NCBI GenBank assembly: GCA_003258735.1
Contig: QHME01000013.1
Coordinates: 1-54,698, forward strand
Direction: 5' to 3'
Length of the DNA: 54,698 nt
Source: Candidatus Melainabacteria bacterium
GTDB lineage: Bacteria > Cyanobacteriota > Vampirovibrionia > Gastranaerophilales > Gastranaerophilaceae
The translations under genes were made by a program, and so were the position numbers. How positions within the stretch are numbered: position 1 is the stretch's first letter; every line of letters begins with the position of its first letter. Of the stretch, positions 15,238 through 23,955 are shown one piece after another. Below the pieces are notes generated by a model, which was given only the letters and a program-made list of their open reading frames with translations, had not been told where the DNA came from and searched no databases.

Positions 15238-15968
15238 TTTATCCTCGCTTGTTCTTCAATTGTTCTTATTGGAAAAGATACGGTAAACGTAATTGTCGCA
15301 AGATTCGACCCATCATTTTTCGGATTCGATTCGACGGTAATCTTGCCATCCATCTTTTCCACCAAACTTTTTGTTATATATAAACCGAGCCCACTGCCTT
15401 GAACTTTTCGAGTCAACGGATTATCTATACGCGAAAATTTGGTAAAAATCTTATCGTAATCTGATGTTTCAATACCAATTCCAACATTTGAAATTCTTAT
15501 TCTTACAGAATTGTCCAAAACACTAGTATCAATCCTTGTAACATTATCACCTGATGAATATTTTGCACTGTTTTCTATTAAATTGGTCATAATTTGTTGA
15601 AATTTGTCTCGGTCAACAAAAATATTCGGTAAATGATTTTCGTAATTAAACTCAAATTTTTGGTTCGGATATTGCGATTTAACAACAGAAATTATTTGTT
15701 CCACCGGCATTTTTATATTCATTTCATTGTAGACTATTTTATTACCATTTTGCAATTTTGTCACTGATAACATATTCTCCACAAGGTGAATAAGTCTGTT
15801 TGACTGCTCCTCTATTATTTTAATGAATTTCTTTTTACTCTCGTCATCAAGTTTGTCCCAAGATGCCAACATGGTTTGCGAAAATCCACGAATTGATGTC
15901 AACGGTGTTCTCAATTCATGACTTACAGTTGATATAAAATCTTCATAATTTTGTTCAATATCTTTCAT
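15225..15968 (-). CDS. Soluble histidine kinase without sensor domain
   Basis: The 247-residue product starts almost directly with the HisKA domain (FISTVSHELRTPLTSIRG, H17), followed by HATPase_c with NLIENSAKY, SNVGIGI and GSGLGLYITK. There is no membrane segment and no sensory domain, so input must come from a partner, perhaps the receiver domains of the coupled regulator. The frame is open upstream to 16004, but the TGCTATAAT box ends 6 nt before ATG 15968, indicating a leaderless start there. Phosphotransfer to the regulator is inferred from the 13-nt gene overlap. Confidence 0.88.
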   Translation of the reverse strand: MKDIEQNYEDFISTVSHELRTPLTSIRGFSQTMLASWDKLDDESKKKFIKIIEEQSNRLIHLVENMLSVTKLQNGNKIVYNEMNIKMPVEQIISVVKSQYPNQKFEFNYENHLPNIFVDRDKFQQIMTNLIENSAKYSSGDNVTRIDTSVLDNSVRIRISNVGIGIETSDYDKIFTKFSRIDNPLTRKVQGSGLGLYITKSLVEKMDGKITVESNPKNDGSNLATITFTVSFPIRTIEEQARIKCSQ

Positions 15969-15974
15969 ACCATT

Positions 15975-16004
15975 ATTATAGCAGGTGAAAATTTTATAAA
16001 TCAA
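15975..16004 (-). promoter_or_regulatory. Promoter of leaderless kinase gene
   Basis: On the minus strand TTGATT (16004-15999), 18-nt spacer ending in TGC, TATAAT (15980-15975), 6 nt, then the ATG at 15968. Confidence 0.6.
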
Positions 16005-16085
16005 AATAATAAAAATAAGCTTGTTTAATACAATTCTTCTGCAATTATTACAAATTTTGCAAAAGACTAATATGTTTTATTTGAG

Positions 16086-16201
16086 ATGCTGAAACAGTCT
16101 TGGATTCTTGGCGGCTCGACCGGCTCAACGCAGCTCTCGCCAAGACGTGCTGGGTTCACTTCGTTCACACGGCACACTTGCCAAAATCCGCAGTTCAGCA
16201 T
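16086..16201. repeat. MITE/REP-like palindromic element
   Basis: Ends ATGCTGAA (16086-16093) and TTCAGCAT (16194-16201) are inverted repeats. Pairing continues imperfectly inward (TGGATTCTTGGC against GCCAAAATCC), and an inner palindrome CTTGGCG (16107-16113) / CGCCAAG (16138-16144) is present. The segment is much richer in GC than its surroundings and carries no credible gene. It sits between divergent kinase genes; the rest of that 353-nt spacer contains their promoters. Confidence 0.55.
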
Positions 16202-16286
16202 GACTAATAATCATTGAATCTACGCAATCGCATAAACGTGACTCTACTGTATTTTGCACCTTCCTGCCCTCTTGCAAATTCCACCA

Positions 16287-16315
16287 TTGCCCAAAGTCTG
16301 ATATTGGCATATAAT
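16287..16315 (+). promoter_or_regulatory. Promoter of leaderless sensor kinase gene
   Basis: TTGCCC (16287-16292), 17-nt spacer, TATAAT (16310-16315), 6 nt, then ATG 16322. Confidence 0.65.
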
Positions 16316-16321
16316 TCTATT

Positions 16322-17980
16322 ATGAAGAAGTTTGATTTTTTCAATCAATACAGAGATCCGGTTATTGTAGTCAGGGATTATGAAGATGTTGTGTTTAAGA
16401 ACAATACATTTTGCCATGTTTTTAAACATTTTGATGATATCCGAAAATTCGCGCACCAAATGAATTTTGACATGTGTCCGATGGACAGTGAAAATGTTGA
16501 TTTGTATTCACCAATTTTTCAGGCAATTGTTTCTAAAGAAAATTTCTTCGCCAGAGTATCTTATACATCATTGAACGGACAAGTTACTTTCTATGATATG
16601 ACTGCCGTTAAACGTGGTAAATATACAATAATCTTTCTTGTCGATGTGAGTTCAGATGTCTTGTTAAAAGATAATCAGAAGGAGCAGGTCAAATATAAAA
16701 ACAAACTTCAACAGTTAGAAGAGGAAAATGAAGAACTCCAAAAAATCCGACTGAAAGCACAATCTCAAGCAATTCGAATCGCACTGATTAACAAAGTCTC
16801 AAACATCATAAGAGAATCTATGGACATCTCTATGATTTTAAATTCAGCATTAAAAGAACTTGCTATAATGTTTGGCTGTTTTAAGGCATATTATGCATCT
16901 GCTGTTGAGTCAGGATTCAAGATTGAAGAAACTTATGGCGAATACGACACAGCTAAAGGGACTCAAATATCTTTTGATGCCCATGCAATGAAATCTCTGG
17001 ATATAAATAGAATTTCTATCAGCTACTCATTATCAGAATATGTTGAGGCAGAACCATTTAAACAATCAGTATTGCGTATTATCGTTCCTATTTTCCACAT
17101 GCAAAAAATGCTTGGGGTATTGGTTTTGTTGAGTTATCAAAAGCGCGAATTAAATGAAGAACGTGAAATTCTTGATGCTGTTTCATCTCAGCTTGGTAAC
17201 GCAATTATCAGAGCTGAATTGTACCAAAAGAACGCCAAAAACGTCAAAGACCTGAAAGCTGCACTTGATGAACTGAAAGAAACACAATTACAACTGATTA
17301 ATTCGGAAAAAATGGCATCATTAGGTCAGTTAGTTGCAGGTGTTGCTCACGAAATCAATACCCCTGTAGCATCAATTAAGTCCAATAATTCTATTATTTC
17401 AAAGCTAATACCACAAATAGAACAAGAAGATTTAAAAGAAATGTTCACCCAAATTAATTCAATTGATTCTGAGGCAATTCAGCGAATCAGCAACATTGTC
17501 GTTTCCCTCAAAAAGTTTGTTCGACTTGATGAATCCGAATTGCAAGAGGCAAACATAAATAAAGAACTTGATTTGACCCTTGATTTGATTAGACATGAGA
17601 CAAAAAATAAAATTGAAATTATAAAAAATTATGGCAACATTCCACTTGTAAAATGCTATCCAAACATGCTTAACCAAGTATTTACAAACATTTTAGTAAA
17701 TGCAGGTCAGGCAATAGAAGGCAACGGAAAAATTACGATTTCAACCGAATACATAGACAAAAACCTGATTGTCAAAATCAAGGATAACGGAAAAGGAATA
17801 TCAAAAGAAAACTTGAATAAAATTTTCACCGCAGGATTTACTACAAAAGGCGTAGGGGTCGGCACTGGATTGGGACTTGCCATCAGTCAGAAGATAATTG
17901 ACAAACATGGTGGCAAAATCAAGGTTTTGAGCGAATTAGGTGTTGGAACAGAATTTATTATTACTATCAAAGGTGAGTAG
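16322..17980 (+). CDS. Cytosolic sensor histidine kinase (PAS-like, GAF, HisKA, HATPase)
   Basis: The 552-residue product has a PAS-like N-terminal domain (about 8-115), a coiled-coil linker (about 115-150), a GAF-like domain (about 155-300), then HisKA with EKMASLGQLVAGVAHEINTP (H343) and HATPase_c with NILVNAGQAI, VKIKDNGKGI and GTGLGLAISQKII. No membrane segment, so it senses a cytosolic signal. No receiver gene follows directly; the REC-containing regulator on the other side of the spacer is a possible partner. The open frame extends upstream to 16214, but the perfect TATAAT 6 nt before ATG 16322 fixes the start; there is no Shine-Dalgarno. Confidence 0.88.
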   Translation: MKKFDFFNQYRDPVIVVRDYEDVVFKNNTFCHVFKHFDDIRKFAHQMNFDMCPMDSENVDLYSPIFQAIVSKENFFARVSYTSLNGQVTFYDMTAVKRGKYTIIFLVDVSSDVLLKDNQKEQVKYKNKLQQLEEENEELQKIRLKAQSQAIRIALINKVSNIIRESMDISMILNSALKELAIMFGCFKAYYASAVESGFKIEETYGEYDTAKGTQISFDAHAMKSLDINRISISYSLSEYVEAEPFKQSVLRIIVPIFHMQKMLGVLVLLSYQKRELNEEREILDAVSSQLGNAIIRAELYQKNAKNVKDLKAALDELKETQLQLINSEKMASLGQLVAGVAHEINTPVASIKSNNSIISKLIPQIEQEDLKEMFTQINSIDSEAIQRISNIVVSLKKFVRLDESELQEANINKELDLTLDLIRHETKNKIEIIKNYGNIPLVKCYPNMLNQVFTNILVNAGQAIEGNGKITISTEYIDKNLIVKIKDNGKGISKENLNKIFTAGFTTKGVGVGTGLGLAISQKIIDKHGGKIKVLSELGVGTEFIITIKGE

Positions 17981-18309
17981 TAAATCGTTAAGAAATATTA
18001 CAAACTTGTCCTGATTATCATATAAACAGAGTTATTTTTAGAAAAACAATTATAATATTTTTTGTAATTTTGTATACAATTGAAGACTTTACATAAAAAA
18101 TATGTTATAATAGTAGTACAGCATAAATAAGTGTCAGCATTACCCTTAATAGCCTGACTGACCAAACTGCAATGTAGTAGGAATTAGAAAATAATATATG
18201 AATTGTAAACAAAAATTAATATATAGATGTTAAAAAGGCAATAATTTCCAACAGAAAAACTTTATAAAAGAGTAGGTGTGAAATTATTGTATAGTGTCGG
18301 AGGAAAATA
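17981..18309 (+). other. Intergenic region with long 5' leader
   Basis: Holds an extended -10 (TGTTATAAT, box at about 18111-18116) that would start a leader of about 185 nt before the HEAT-repeat gene. The leader is AT-rich; I see no known riboswitch and no credible small ORF. A second -10-like TATAGT lies near 18291. Confidence 0.3.
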
Positions 18310-19167
18310 ATGACAATTAGTGTGAACAGTAAGAAAAAACAAGTGAAAAAATCGTTTGATGAATTATTAACTGACTTAAAAACAAGTAATTCTGAAAAAG
18401 TTAGATATAATGCAGCTCGTATCTTGGGCGAAATGGGCGATTCAAAAGCTGTTGAACCTTTGATTGATGTTTTGAAACACGATAAAAACGGTTCAGTTAG
18501 ATTGTATGCTGCTAGAGCTTTAGGCGAATTGGGCGACTCTGCTGCAACAACTCACTTGATTGAATCTTTACGTGAAGACCGTAACGTAGATGTACGTGTT
18601 CGTGCAGCTCGTGCATTAGGTCGTTTGGGTGGTGCTATTGTTGTTGAACCACTTGTTGAATCATTAAACGATGAAAACCCACAAGTTTGTATTACCGCAA
18701 CAGATGCTTTGATTGAAATTGGTGATGTTGCAACAGACGCTTTGATTGCATCATTAGACCACGAAAAAGTTAATGTAAGATGTGATGCAACTAGAGCATT
18801 GGGCGAAATCGGCAATAAAAAAGCTGTTGATAAAATTATCAATATGTTGTATGACGAATGGGTAAATGTAAGAATTTACGCAGTTACATCTCTAGGAAAA
18901 TTAAATGATACAAAAGCAGTTCCTGCATTGATTGATGTTATGAAAAATCGTTCAGAAAATGAATTGGTTAGAGCTGGTGCAGCTGCTGCATTAGGCGTTT
19001 TGAGAGACCAAAGAGCTTTGATGCCATTGAGAGAATTGATTATGGAAGCTGATGAACTTGGTGAACTTGAAGACACAGCTTTGAAATCATTCAAAAAAAT
19101 CATGGCTGCAAATTGGCAATCAATTCCTGGTGCAACTCCTCAAAAGAAACCAGCTGGTACTTTTTAA
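18310..19167 (+). CDS. HEAT-repeat protein (PBS-lyase-like repeats)
   Basis: The 285-residue product is made almost entirely of about seven 31-residue HEAT repeats, each with VR..AARALGE[LM]GD..A..PLI..L. This type is known from phycobilisome lyase subunits CpcE/NblB in Cyanobacteria and from many scaffold proteins. With no phycobiliproteins expected here, a protein-protein scaffold or regulatory role is more likely (inference). GGAGGA precedes the ATG. The gene has a long leader and a strong terminator and forms a single-gene unit. Codon use is very regular, suggesting high expression. Confidence 0.88.
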   Translation: MTISVNSKKKQVKKSFDELLTDLKTSNSEKVRYNAARILGEMGDSKAVEPLIDVLKHDKNGSVRLYAARALGELGDSAATTHLIESLREDRNVDVRVRAARALGRLGGAIVVEPLVESLNDENPQVCITATDALIEIGDVATDALIASLDHEKVNVRCDATRALGEIGNKKAVDKIINMLYDEWVNVRIYAVTSLGKLNDTKAVPALIDVMKNRSENELVRAGAAAALGVLRDQRALMPLRELIMEADELGELEDTALKSFKKIMAANWQSIPGATPQKKPAGTF

Positions 19168-19192
19168 TAGGTCATAAAGTTTTAAACACTCT

Positions 19193-19222
19193 AAACAAGC
19201 GACTCTACTGAGTCGCTTGTTT
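19193..19222 (+). terminator. Rho-independent terminator of HEAT-repeat gene
   Basis: AAACAAGCGACTC (19193-19205) pairs perfectly with GAGTCGCTTGTTT (19210-19222), loop of four. Confidence 0.9.
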
Positions 19223-19343
19223 GTTATATAACCAGATTTCGACTTAGTTTTTGTATTCATTTATATCACCTAAATTCATATAAGAAATTTAGGAATATCA
19301 TAACAGAGCGTAATTAAAGACATTAGTCTATGTCTTTAAATAC

Positions 19344-19378
19344 AAAAAGATATGGCTAGGATTTAGCCATATCTTTTT
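19344..19378. terminator. Bidirectional terminator between convergent genes
   Basis: AAAAAGATATGGCTA (19344-19358) pairs perfectly with TAGCCATATCTTTTT (19364-19378), loop of five. It lies between the HEAT-repeat gene and the convergent uracil-DNA glycosylase gene and works on either strand. Confidence 0.85.
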
Positions 19379-19410
19379 CTCTTGAATAACTTACAAACTT
19401 CAAATTCTGA

Positions 19411-20055
19411 CTAGACCATAGCCATTTCCTTACAGAAAGGGTTACTGGAACACACCTGACTATCACCCAAGATGTCAGATTTAATCATAGCCAAATCTTG
19501 TTGCATCAATCTTCTTGGAGACCCTTCATCCATAGAACTGTTTCTCAACAGGTATGATGGGTGGAAGATAGCCATTGCTTTATATGTTTTACCATTAATT
19601 GTCACATCAAACCATTTTCCACGTACTTTTGAAATTTGAACTTTTTTATCATCACAAAAAGATTTCAAAGCTGTTGCACCACAGAAAATAATTGCTTTTG
19701 GATTCATAATATCAATTTGTGCGGTCAAATATCTTTCACATAAAGCTTTTTCAACTTCAGTTGGCACTCTGTTTTCAGGCGGTCTGCATTTTACAGTATT
19801 TATAATATACAAATCATCTTGTCTTGAAATTCCTGCCTCTGACAAAAATTTATCTAACAACTGACCTGCTCTGCCTACAAATGGTTTACCTGTCTCATCT
19901 TCAGTTTCTCCAGGAGCTTCACCAATAAAAACAATTTTTGCAGTCTCCGGATTTCCGTCAGAAAAAACCACATTTTTACGAGTGTTTGCCAAAACACAGT
20001 CCTGACAGTTTTCACATTTTGCTTGAAGTATATCCAAACATCCCTTTTTAATCAT
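19411..20055 (-). CDS. Type 4 (iron-sulfur) uracil-DNA glycosylase
   Basis: Removes uracil from DNA in base-excision repair. The 214-residue product has the family 4 motif GEAPGETEDETGKPFVGRAG, the HPSYLLRN motif near the C-terminus, and iron-sulfur ligands C14-x2-C17 together with the Cys in VEKALCERYL and a further Cys 16-17 residues on. Length is normal. AGGAGAG precedes the ATG. It begins 12 nt after the AGCS symporter gene, so the two are probably cotranscribed. Confidence 0.93.
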   Translation of the reverse strand: MIKKGCLDILQAKCENCQDCVLANTRKNVVFSDGNPETAKIVFIGEAPGETEDETGKPFVGRAGQLLDKFLSEAGISRQDDLYIINTVKCRPPENRVPTEVEKALCERYLTAQIDIMNPKAIIFCGATALKSFCDDKKVQISKVRGKWFDVTINGKTYKAMAIFHPSYLLRNSSMDEGSPRRLMQQDLAMIKSDILGDSQVCSSNPFCKEMAMV

Positions 20056-20067
20056 TTATAAGCTCTC

Positions 20068-21519
20068 CTATTTATCGTTTCTAAAATATCCGATGTCGTA
20101 TTTTCTACAATATCGTTTCAATTCTTTCATTATTATATCAGATAATAAAAATACTGCAATCAAATTAGGCACTGCAAGGAATAGAGTAAATGCATCCGAC
20201 AAATTCACAACACTTTTTAAGTTCATTGCAGAACCAATTACAATAAAAATGCAATAAATTATTTGGAAAGTTCTTGTAGTTAATTTTGACTCACCAAATA
20301 AAAATGTCCAACTTTTTGTTCCATAGTATGAACCGCAAAGCATTGTAGATAGTACAAAACAAGCAGCCATAAAGGTTAATAAAATCGGAAAGAACGGACA
20401 AACTGTCGCAAAGGCTTTTGATGTAAGCTCAATCCCTTCAATCCCATTTGTATTAAGATAAGCACCGGTCACAACAATGATAAACGCAGTTGCAGCACCA
20501 ACAATCACAGTATCAACAAACGGTTGCAACATTGCAATAAAGGCTTGTGCAACAGGTTTGCTTGTTCTAACAGCAGAAAAAGCAATTGGCGCTGTCCCAA
20601 GTCCTGCCTCATTTGCAAACATTGCACGTCTAAATCCCCAAAGCATACATCCCCATATTCCACCTGAAATCATTGCTTGAGGTTTGAATGCCTCTTTAAT
20701 TATTAAATAAAACGTATGTGGCACATGATGAATATTAAGCAGACAAATTACAAATGCTGAAAACACGTATAGTGTACACATCACAGGAGTTACTTTTGAG
20801 GTGAATTTGCCTATAGATTTAATTCCACCAATAACCGTAATGTAAGTAATAACTGCAACAATTAGTCCAAATACCCATCTTTGACCGTCAAACAGTCCTG
20901 TTACATTAGTTATTTGGGTTGTAATTGCATTAATTTGGAACAAATTCCATCCACCAATCATTGCAAAGACACAGCATATTGCATAAATTTTTGCTAAATA
21001 CGGTGTGAATGGTTTTATCCAAGGAGCTTTGAGTCCATTAATAATATAATACATCGGACCACCTGATGATGTTCCGTCTTTATTAATTTGTCTGAATTTT
21101 AACCCCAACAAAACTTCCGCAAACTTTAATGCCATGGAAAAAATTCCTGCAATAATCATCCAAAAAATTACCCCAGGACCACCCACAGAAACCGCCAACG
21201 CTGAACCTACAACATTTCCCATGCCTGCAGAGGCAGAAATAGTCGCCGTAAGAGCTTGGAAAGACGAAACTTCACCATGTTTTTTGCGCGTGATTATATC
21301 TTCATGTTTGTATTTTTTTGTAATCAAATTTATTGCGTGTTTAAAACCCCACAATCCAATAAAACGAGTTCTAAATGTAAAATACAAGGCAGCACACATC
21401 AATAGTACGATTAAAAATTCAATTCGCACACCGTGAATAGTTATATGTGAAAATATCAACCCTGAAATTTTATTTGCTACAGGAGATAATATGCTATCTA
21501 TTTGGCTATCCAAACTCAT
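20068..21519 (-). CDS. AGCS-family sodium/proton:alanine symporter
   Basis: The 483-residue polytopic membrane protein imports alanine or glycine with sodium or protons. Family signatures are visible: SASAGMGNVVGSALAVSVGGPGVIFWM, MYYIINGL, and the NEAGLGTAPIAFSA motif. About ten to twelve hydrophobic segments. The frame extends five codons further up, but ATG 21519 sits 6 nt after a TATAAT with TTGCAT 17 nt further upstream, so a leaderless start there is preferred. The uracil-DNA glycosylase gene follows. Confidence 0.92.
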   Translation of the reverse strand: MSLDSQIDSILSPVANKISGLIFSHITIHGVRIEFLIVLLMCAALYFTFRTRFIGLWGFKHAINLITKKYKHEDIITRKKHGEVSSFQALTATISASAGMGNVVGSALAVSVGGPGVIFWMIIAGIFSMALKFAEVLLGLKFRQINKDGTSSGGPMYYIINGLKAPWIKPFTPYLAKIYAICCVFAMIGGWNLFQINAITTQITNVTGLFDGQRWVFGLIVAVITYITVIGGIKSIGKFTSKVTPVMCTLYVFSAFVICLLNIHHVPHTFYLIIKEAFKPQAMISGGIWGCMLWGFRRAMFANEAGLGTAPIAFSAVRTSKPVAQAFIAMLQPFVDTVIVGAATAFIIVVTGAYLNTNGIEGIELTSKAFATVCPFFPILLTFMAACFVLSTMLCGSYYGTKSWTFLFGESKLTTRTFQIIYCIFIVIGSAMNLKSVVNLSDAFTLFLAVPNLIAVFLLSDIIMKELKRYCRKYDIGYFRNDK

Positions 21520-21525
21520 ACCCTG

Positions 21526-21554
21526 ATTATACAATAAACATAATACTCATGCAA
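21526..21554 (-). promoter_or_regulatory. Promoter of leaderless symporter gene
   Basis: On the minus strand TTGCAT (21554-21549), 17-nt spacer, TATAAT (21531-21526), 6 nt, ATG. The -35 overlaps the terminator region after gatA. Confidence 0.6.
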
Positions 21555-21580
21555 AAAAGAGCCTTAAACAAGGCTCTTTT
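21555..21580. terminator. Terminator after gatA
   Basis: AAAAGAGCCTT (21555-21565) pairs perfectly with AAGGCTCTTTT (21570-21580), loop AAAC; T-run on both strands. Confidence 0.85.
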
Positions 21581-21617
21581 GTTATTATTGGAGAACAAAT
21601 ATATCTTATAAAATTTA

Positions 21618-23081
21618 CTAGATATTTGCCAATTTTTTATAGAAATCATTCGCTTGTTCAAATTTATAAGCAAAATTAAACAATCTTGATTCTTGTAATT
21701 GAGGTGCCAAGATTTGTAAACCAATTGGCATACCTGATTTGTCAAATCCGGCAGGAACGCTGATACCAGGAAGACCTGCCAAGTTACAACTGATTGTTGC
21801 TATATCTGTCAAATACATAGCCAATGGGTCAGATGATTTTGCACCAAGTTCAAATGCAGTATTTGGACAAGTTGGCGAAATCAAAACATCAACTTGCTTG
21901 AATGCTTCTTTAAATTCTTCTGTTACCAAAGCTCTCATTTGTTGAGCTTTTTTGTAATAAGCATCATAATAACCTGATGACAATGCATAAGTACCAAGCA
22001 TTATACGACGTTTAACTTCAGGTCCAAATCCTTCTGCTCTTGATTTTGTATACAATTCAAGAAGATTTTTAGCATCAGGATGTCTATAGCCATATCTAAC
22101 ACCGTCAAATCTAGCCAAATTTGAAGAACATTCAGCAGTTGCCAAAATGTAGTAAATTCCGATTGAATATTTCAATTTTTTCAAAGAAATTTCAACAATT
22201 TCGCAACCTAATTTTTTGTATGTTTCAATAGCATGTTGCAACGCATTTTGTACTTCAGGTTCTAAACCTTCTGACATCAATTCTTTAATCACACCAACTT
22301 TTTTGCCTTTGATATCACCGTTCAAGTTTTGTGAATAATGTTCAACAGGCAAATCTAAAGATGTAGAATCTTTAGGGTCATAACCTGAAATTACTTCTAA
22401 CAAGTTAGCAGCATCTTCAACTGTTCTTGCAAATGGGCCAATTTGGTCTAGAGATGACGCAAATGCAATCAAACCATAACGAGAAACTCTACCATAAGTA
22501 GGTTTCATACCAACAATACCGCAAAAACTTGCAGGAAGACGGATTGAACCGCCAGTATCAGAACCCAATGCCAAAGTAGCCTCGCAAGATGCAACACTGG
22601 CAGCAGAACCACCTGATGAACCTCCAGGAACTTTATTCAAATCCCAAGGATTGTGAACCTTGTTAAATGCTGAGTTTTCATTTGAAGAACCCATTGCAAA
22701 TTCATCAAGGTTAGCTTTACCAACGATAGGAACTAAGTTTCCTAACAATTTTTCTGTAACAGTCGCATTGAATGGAGATACAAAATTTTCCAAAATTTTT
22801 GATGATGCGGTTGTTCGAGAACCAACAAGGTTCATATTATCTTTCAACGCCAAAGGAATACCTGCTAACATTGGTAATTCTTCTCCTTTAGCAATTTTTT
22901 CATCAACTTTTTTTGCAGTTTCAACAGCAGTGTCTTTAGTCAAAGAGTTGAATGCCCCCAACTTTTCATCTAAAGCATTTATTCTTTCAAATGCCGCATT
23001 AGTAAGTTCCAAAGCGGAAACTTCTTTGTTTCTCAAGGCTTTGCTTTGTTCAGCGGCTGATTTTCTTAACAGCTCTTCCAT
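21618..23081 (-). CDS. gatA: Asp-tRNA(Asn)/Glu-tRNA(Gln) amidotransferase subunit A
   Basis: Amidase subunit of GatCAB, which releases ammonia from glutamine for transamidation of misacylated tRNA. The 487-residue product carries the amidase-signature triad region: Lys in IPLALKDN, the first Ser in GGSSGGSAASVAS, and the nucleophile Ser in SDTGGSIRLPAS. AAGGAG precedes the ATG. gatB and gatC are not next to it, so the complex is encoded at dispersed loci, as in Cyanobacteria. It ends in a strong terminator. Confidence 0.95.
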   Translation of the reverse strand: MEELLRKSAAEQSKALRNKEVSALELTNAAFERINALDEKLGAFNSLTKDTAVETAKKVDEKIAKGEELPMLAGIPLALKDNMNLVGSRTTASSKILENFVSPFNATVTEKLLGNLVPIVGKANLDEFAMGSSNENSAFNKVHNPWDLNKVPGGSSGGSAASVASCEATLALGSDTGGSIRLPASFCGIVGMKPTYGRVSRYGLIAFASSLDQIGPFARTVEDAANLLEVISGYDPKDSTSLDLPVEHYSQNLNGDIKGKKVGVIKELMSEGLEPEVQNALQHAIETYKKLGCEIVEISLKKLKYSIGIYYILATAECSSNLARFDGVRYGYRHPDAKNLLELYTKSRAEGFGPEVKRRIMLGTYALSSGYYDAYYKKAQQMRALVTEEFKEAFKQVDVLISPTCPNTAFELGAKSSDPLAMYLTDIATISCNLAGLPGISVPAGFDKSGMPIGLQILAPQLQESRLFNFAYKFEQANDFYKKLANI

Positions 23082-23197
23082 AATTTCTCCTTAAAAGCTT
23101 ATTCTCAAGATGATTGTATGACAAACATGACATTCAGGCAAGTTTGGAATGTTAAAACAAAATTTAAGCCACGAGAGAACAAAGAATATTAAATTCC

Positions 23198-23893
23198 CTA
23201 TTTCCCCAAAGATTTAGAAATCTTGGAATGAATAACATTTGCTTGGTTTAAATATTCGGTTAATCTTTCGTAATTTTGAACCTTTTCCCCATAAGGCACA
23301 TTCATATCTATCAATTCATCAACACTTTTGCTGATTTCTGAAAGCTGTTCCAACGAATCAGACAACGTGACAACAGAATTAACCTTTTTAGACACTCTTG
23401 CCAAAATTTGACGTGACACAAACTCTTGCATTTTATAAATAATCGGCATTTTTTGTTTGAAGTTTTCATGAGAAAATTTCTTATTTTCTCCTAAGACTCT
23501 GCCACCATAAACCTGTTGTTTTCTCAAAGTATCAAGCTCTTGCATAACCCTTTGGCGTTTTGCCTTTAGACTCAATGCCTCATTTTGCGTTCCATAGTTA
23601 TCTGCGACCTTAATTTTTGCATCCAAATCTTTAATCACTGATTCTTTTTCTTTGATACGGTAATCAATACTCAATTCTTCACCATCAGACTCAGTAAAAT
23701 TTGTTTTATTTAATATAGTTGAATCATAACCGTTTAAACGTTTGATTGGATTTGTAGCAGGCTTAGTTACAGGCTCAGCTTTTTGCGCCTGTGTTGGATC
23801 AAAATTTCCACTAAACGGATTTACAGTCGAGAAATTATATTTCTGACTAAAAATATTACCGCTTACCTGATTTTTGTTTCCACTACTGTCCAT
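23198..23893 (-). CDS. Hypothetical coiled-coil protein with F-x-G motif
   Basis: The 231-residue product has a polar N-terminus with NPFSGNF (F27, G29), a Pro/Thr-rich linker, and a charged helical body with likely coiled coils at about 80-125 and 165-225. No signal peptide, no membrane segment, no named family. No Shine-Dalgarno site; TAAAAT ends 6 nt before the ATG, suggesting a leaderless message, though its -35 is weak. Function unknown. Confidence 0.7.
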   Translation of the reverse strand: MDSSGNKNQVSGNIFSQKYNFSTVNPFSGNFDPTQAQKAEPVTKPATNPIKRLNGYDSTILNKTNFTESDGEELSIDYRIKEKESVIKDLDAKIKVADNYGTQNEALSLKAKRQRVMQELDTLRKQQVYGGRVLGENKKFSHENFKQKMPIIYKMQEFVSRQILARVSKKVNSVVTLSDSLEQLSEISKSVDELIDMNVPYGEKVQNYERLTEYLNQANVIHSKISKSLGK

Positions 23894-23955
23894 ACAACCA
23901 TTTTAAAACAAGAAAATAAAAATTTTTACCATTAAAAGTATGATTTTACAAAATT

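Noticed and set aside
16125..16310. Minus-strand open frame of 61 codons across the palindromic element
   Set aside because: Its translation is a product of the GC-rich repeat; no start signal and it overlaps the promoter of the sensor kinase.
18117..18309. Riboswitch in the leader of the HEAT-repeat gene
   Set aside because: The leader is long but I could not match it to any known riboswitch core and found no convincing stems.
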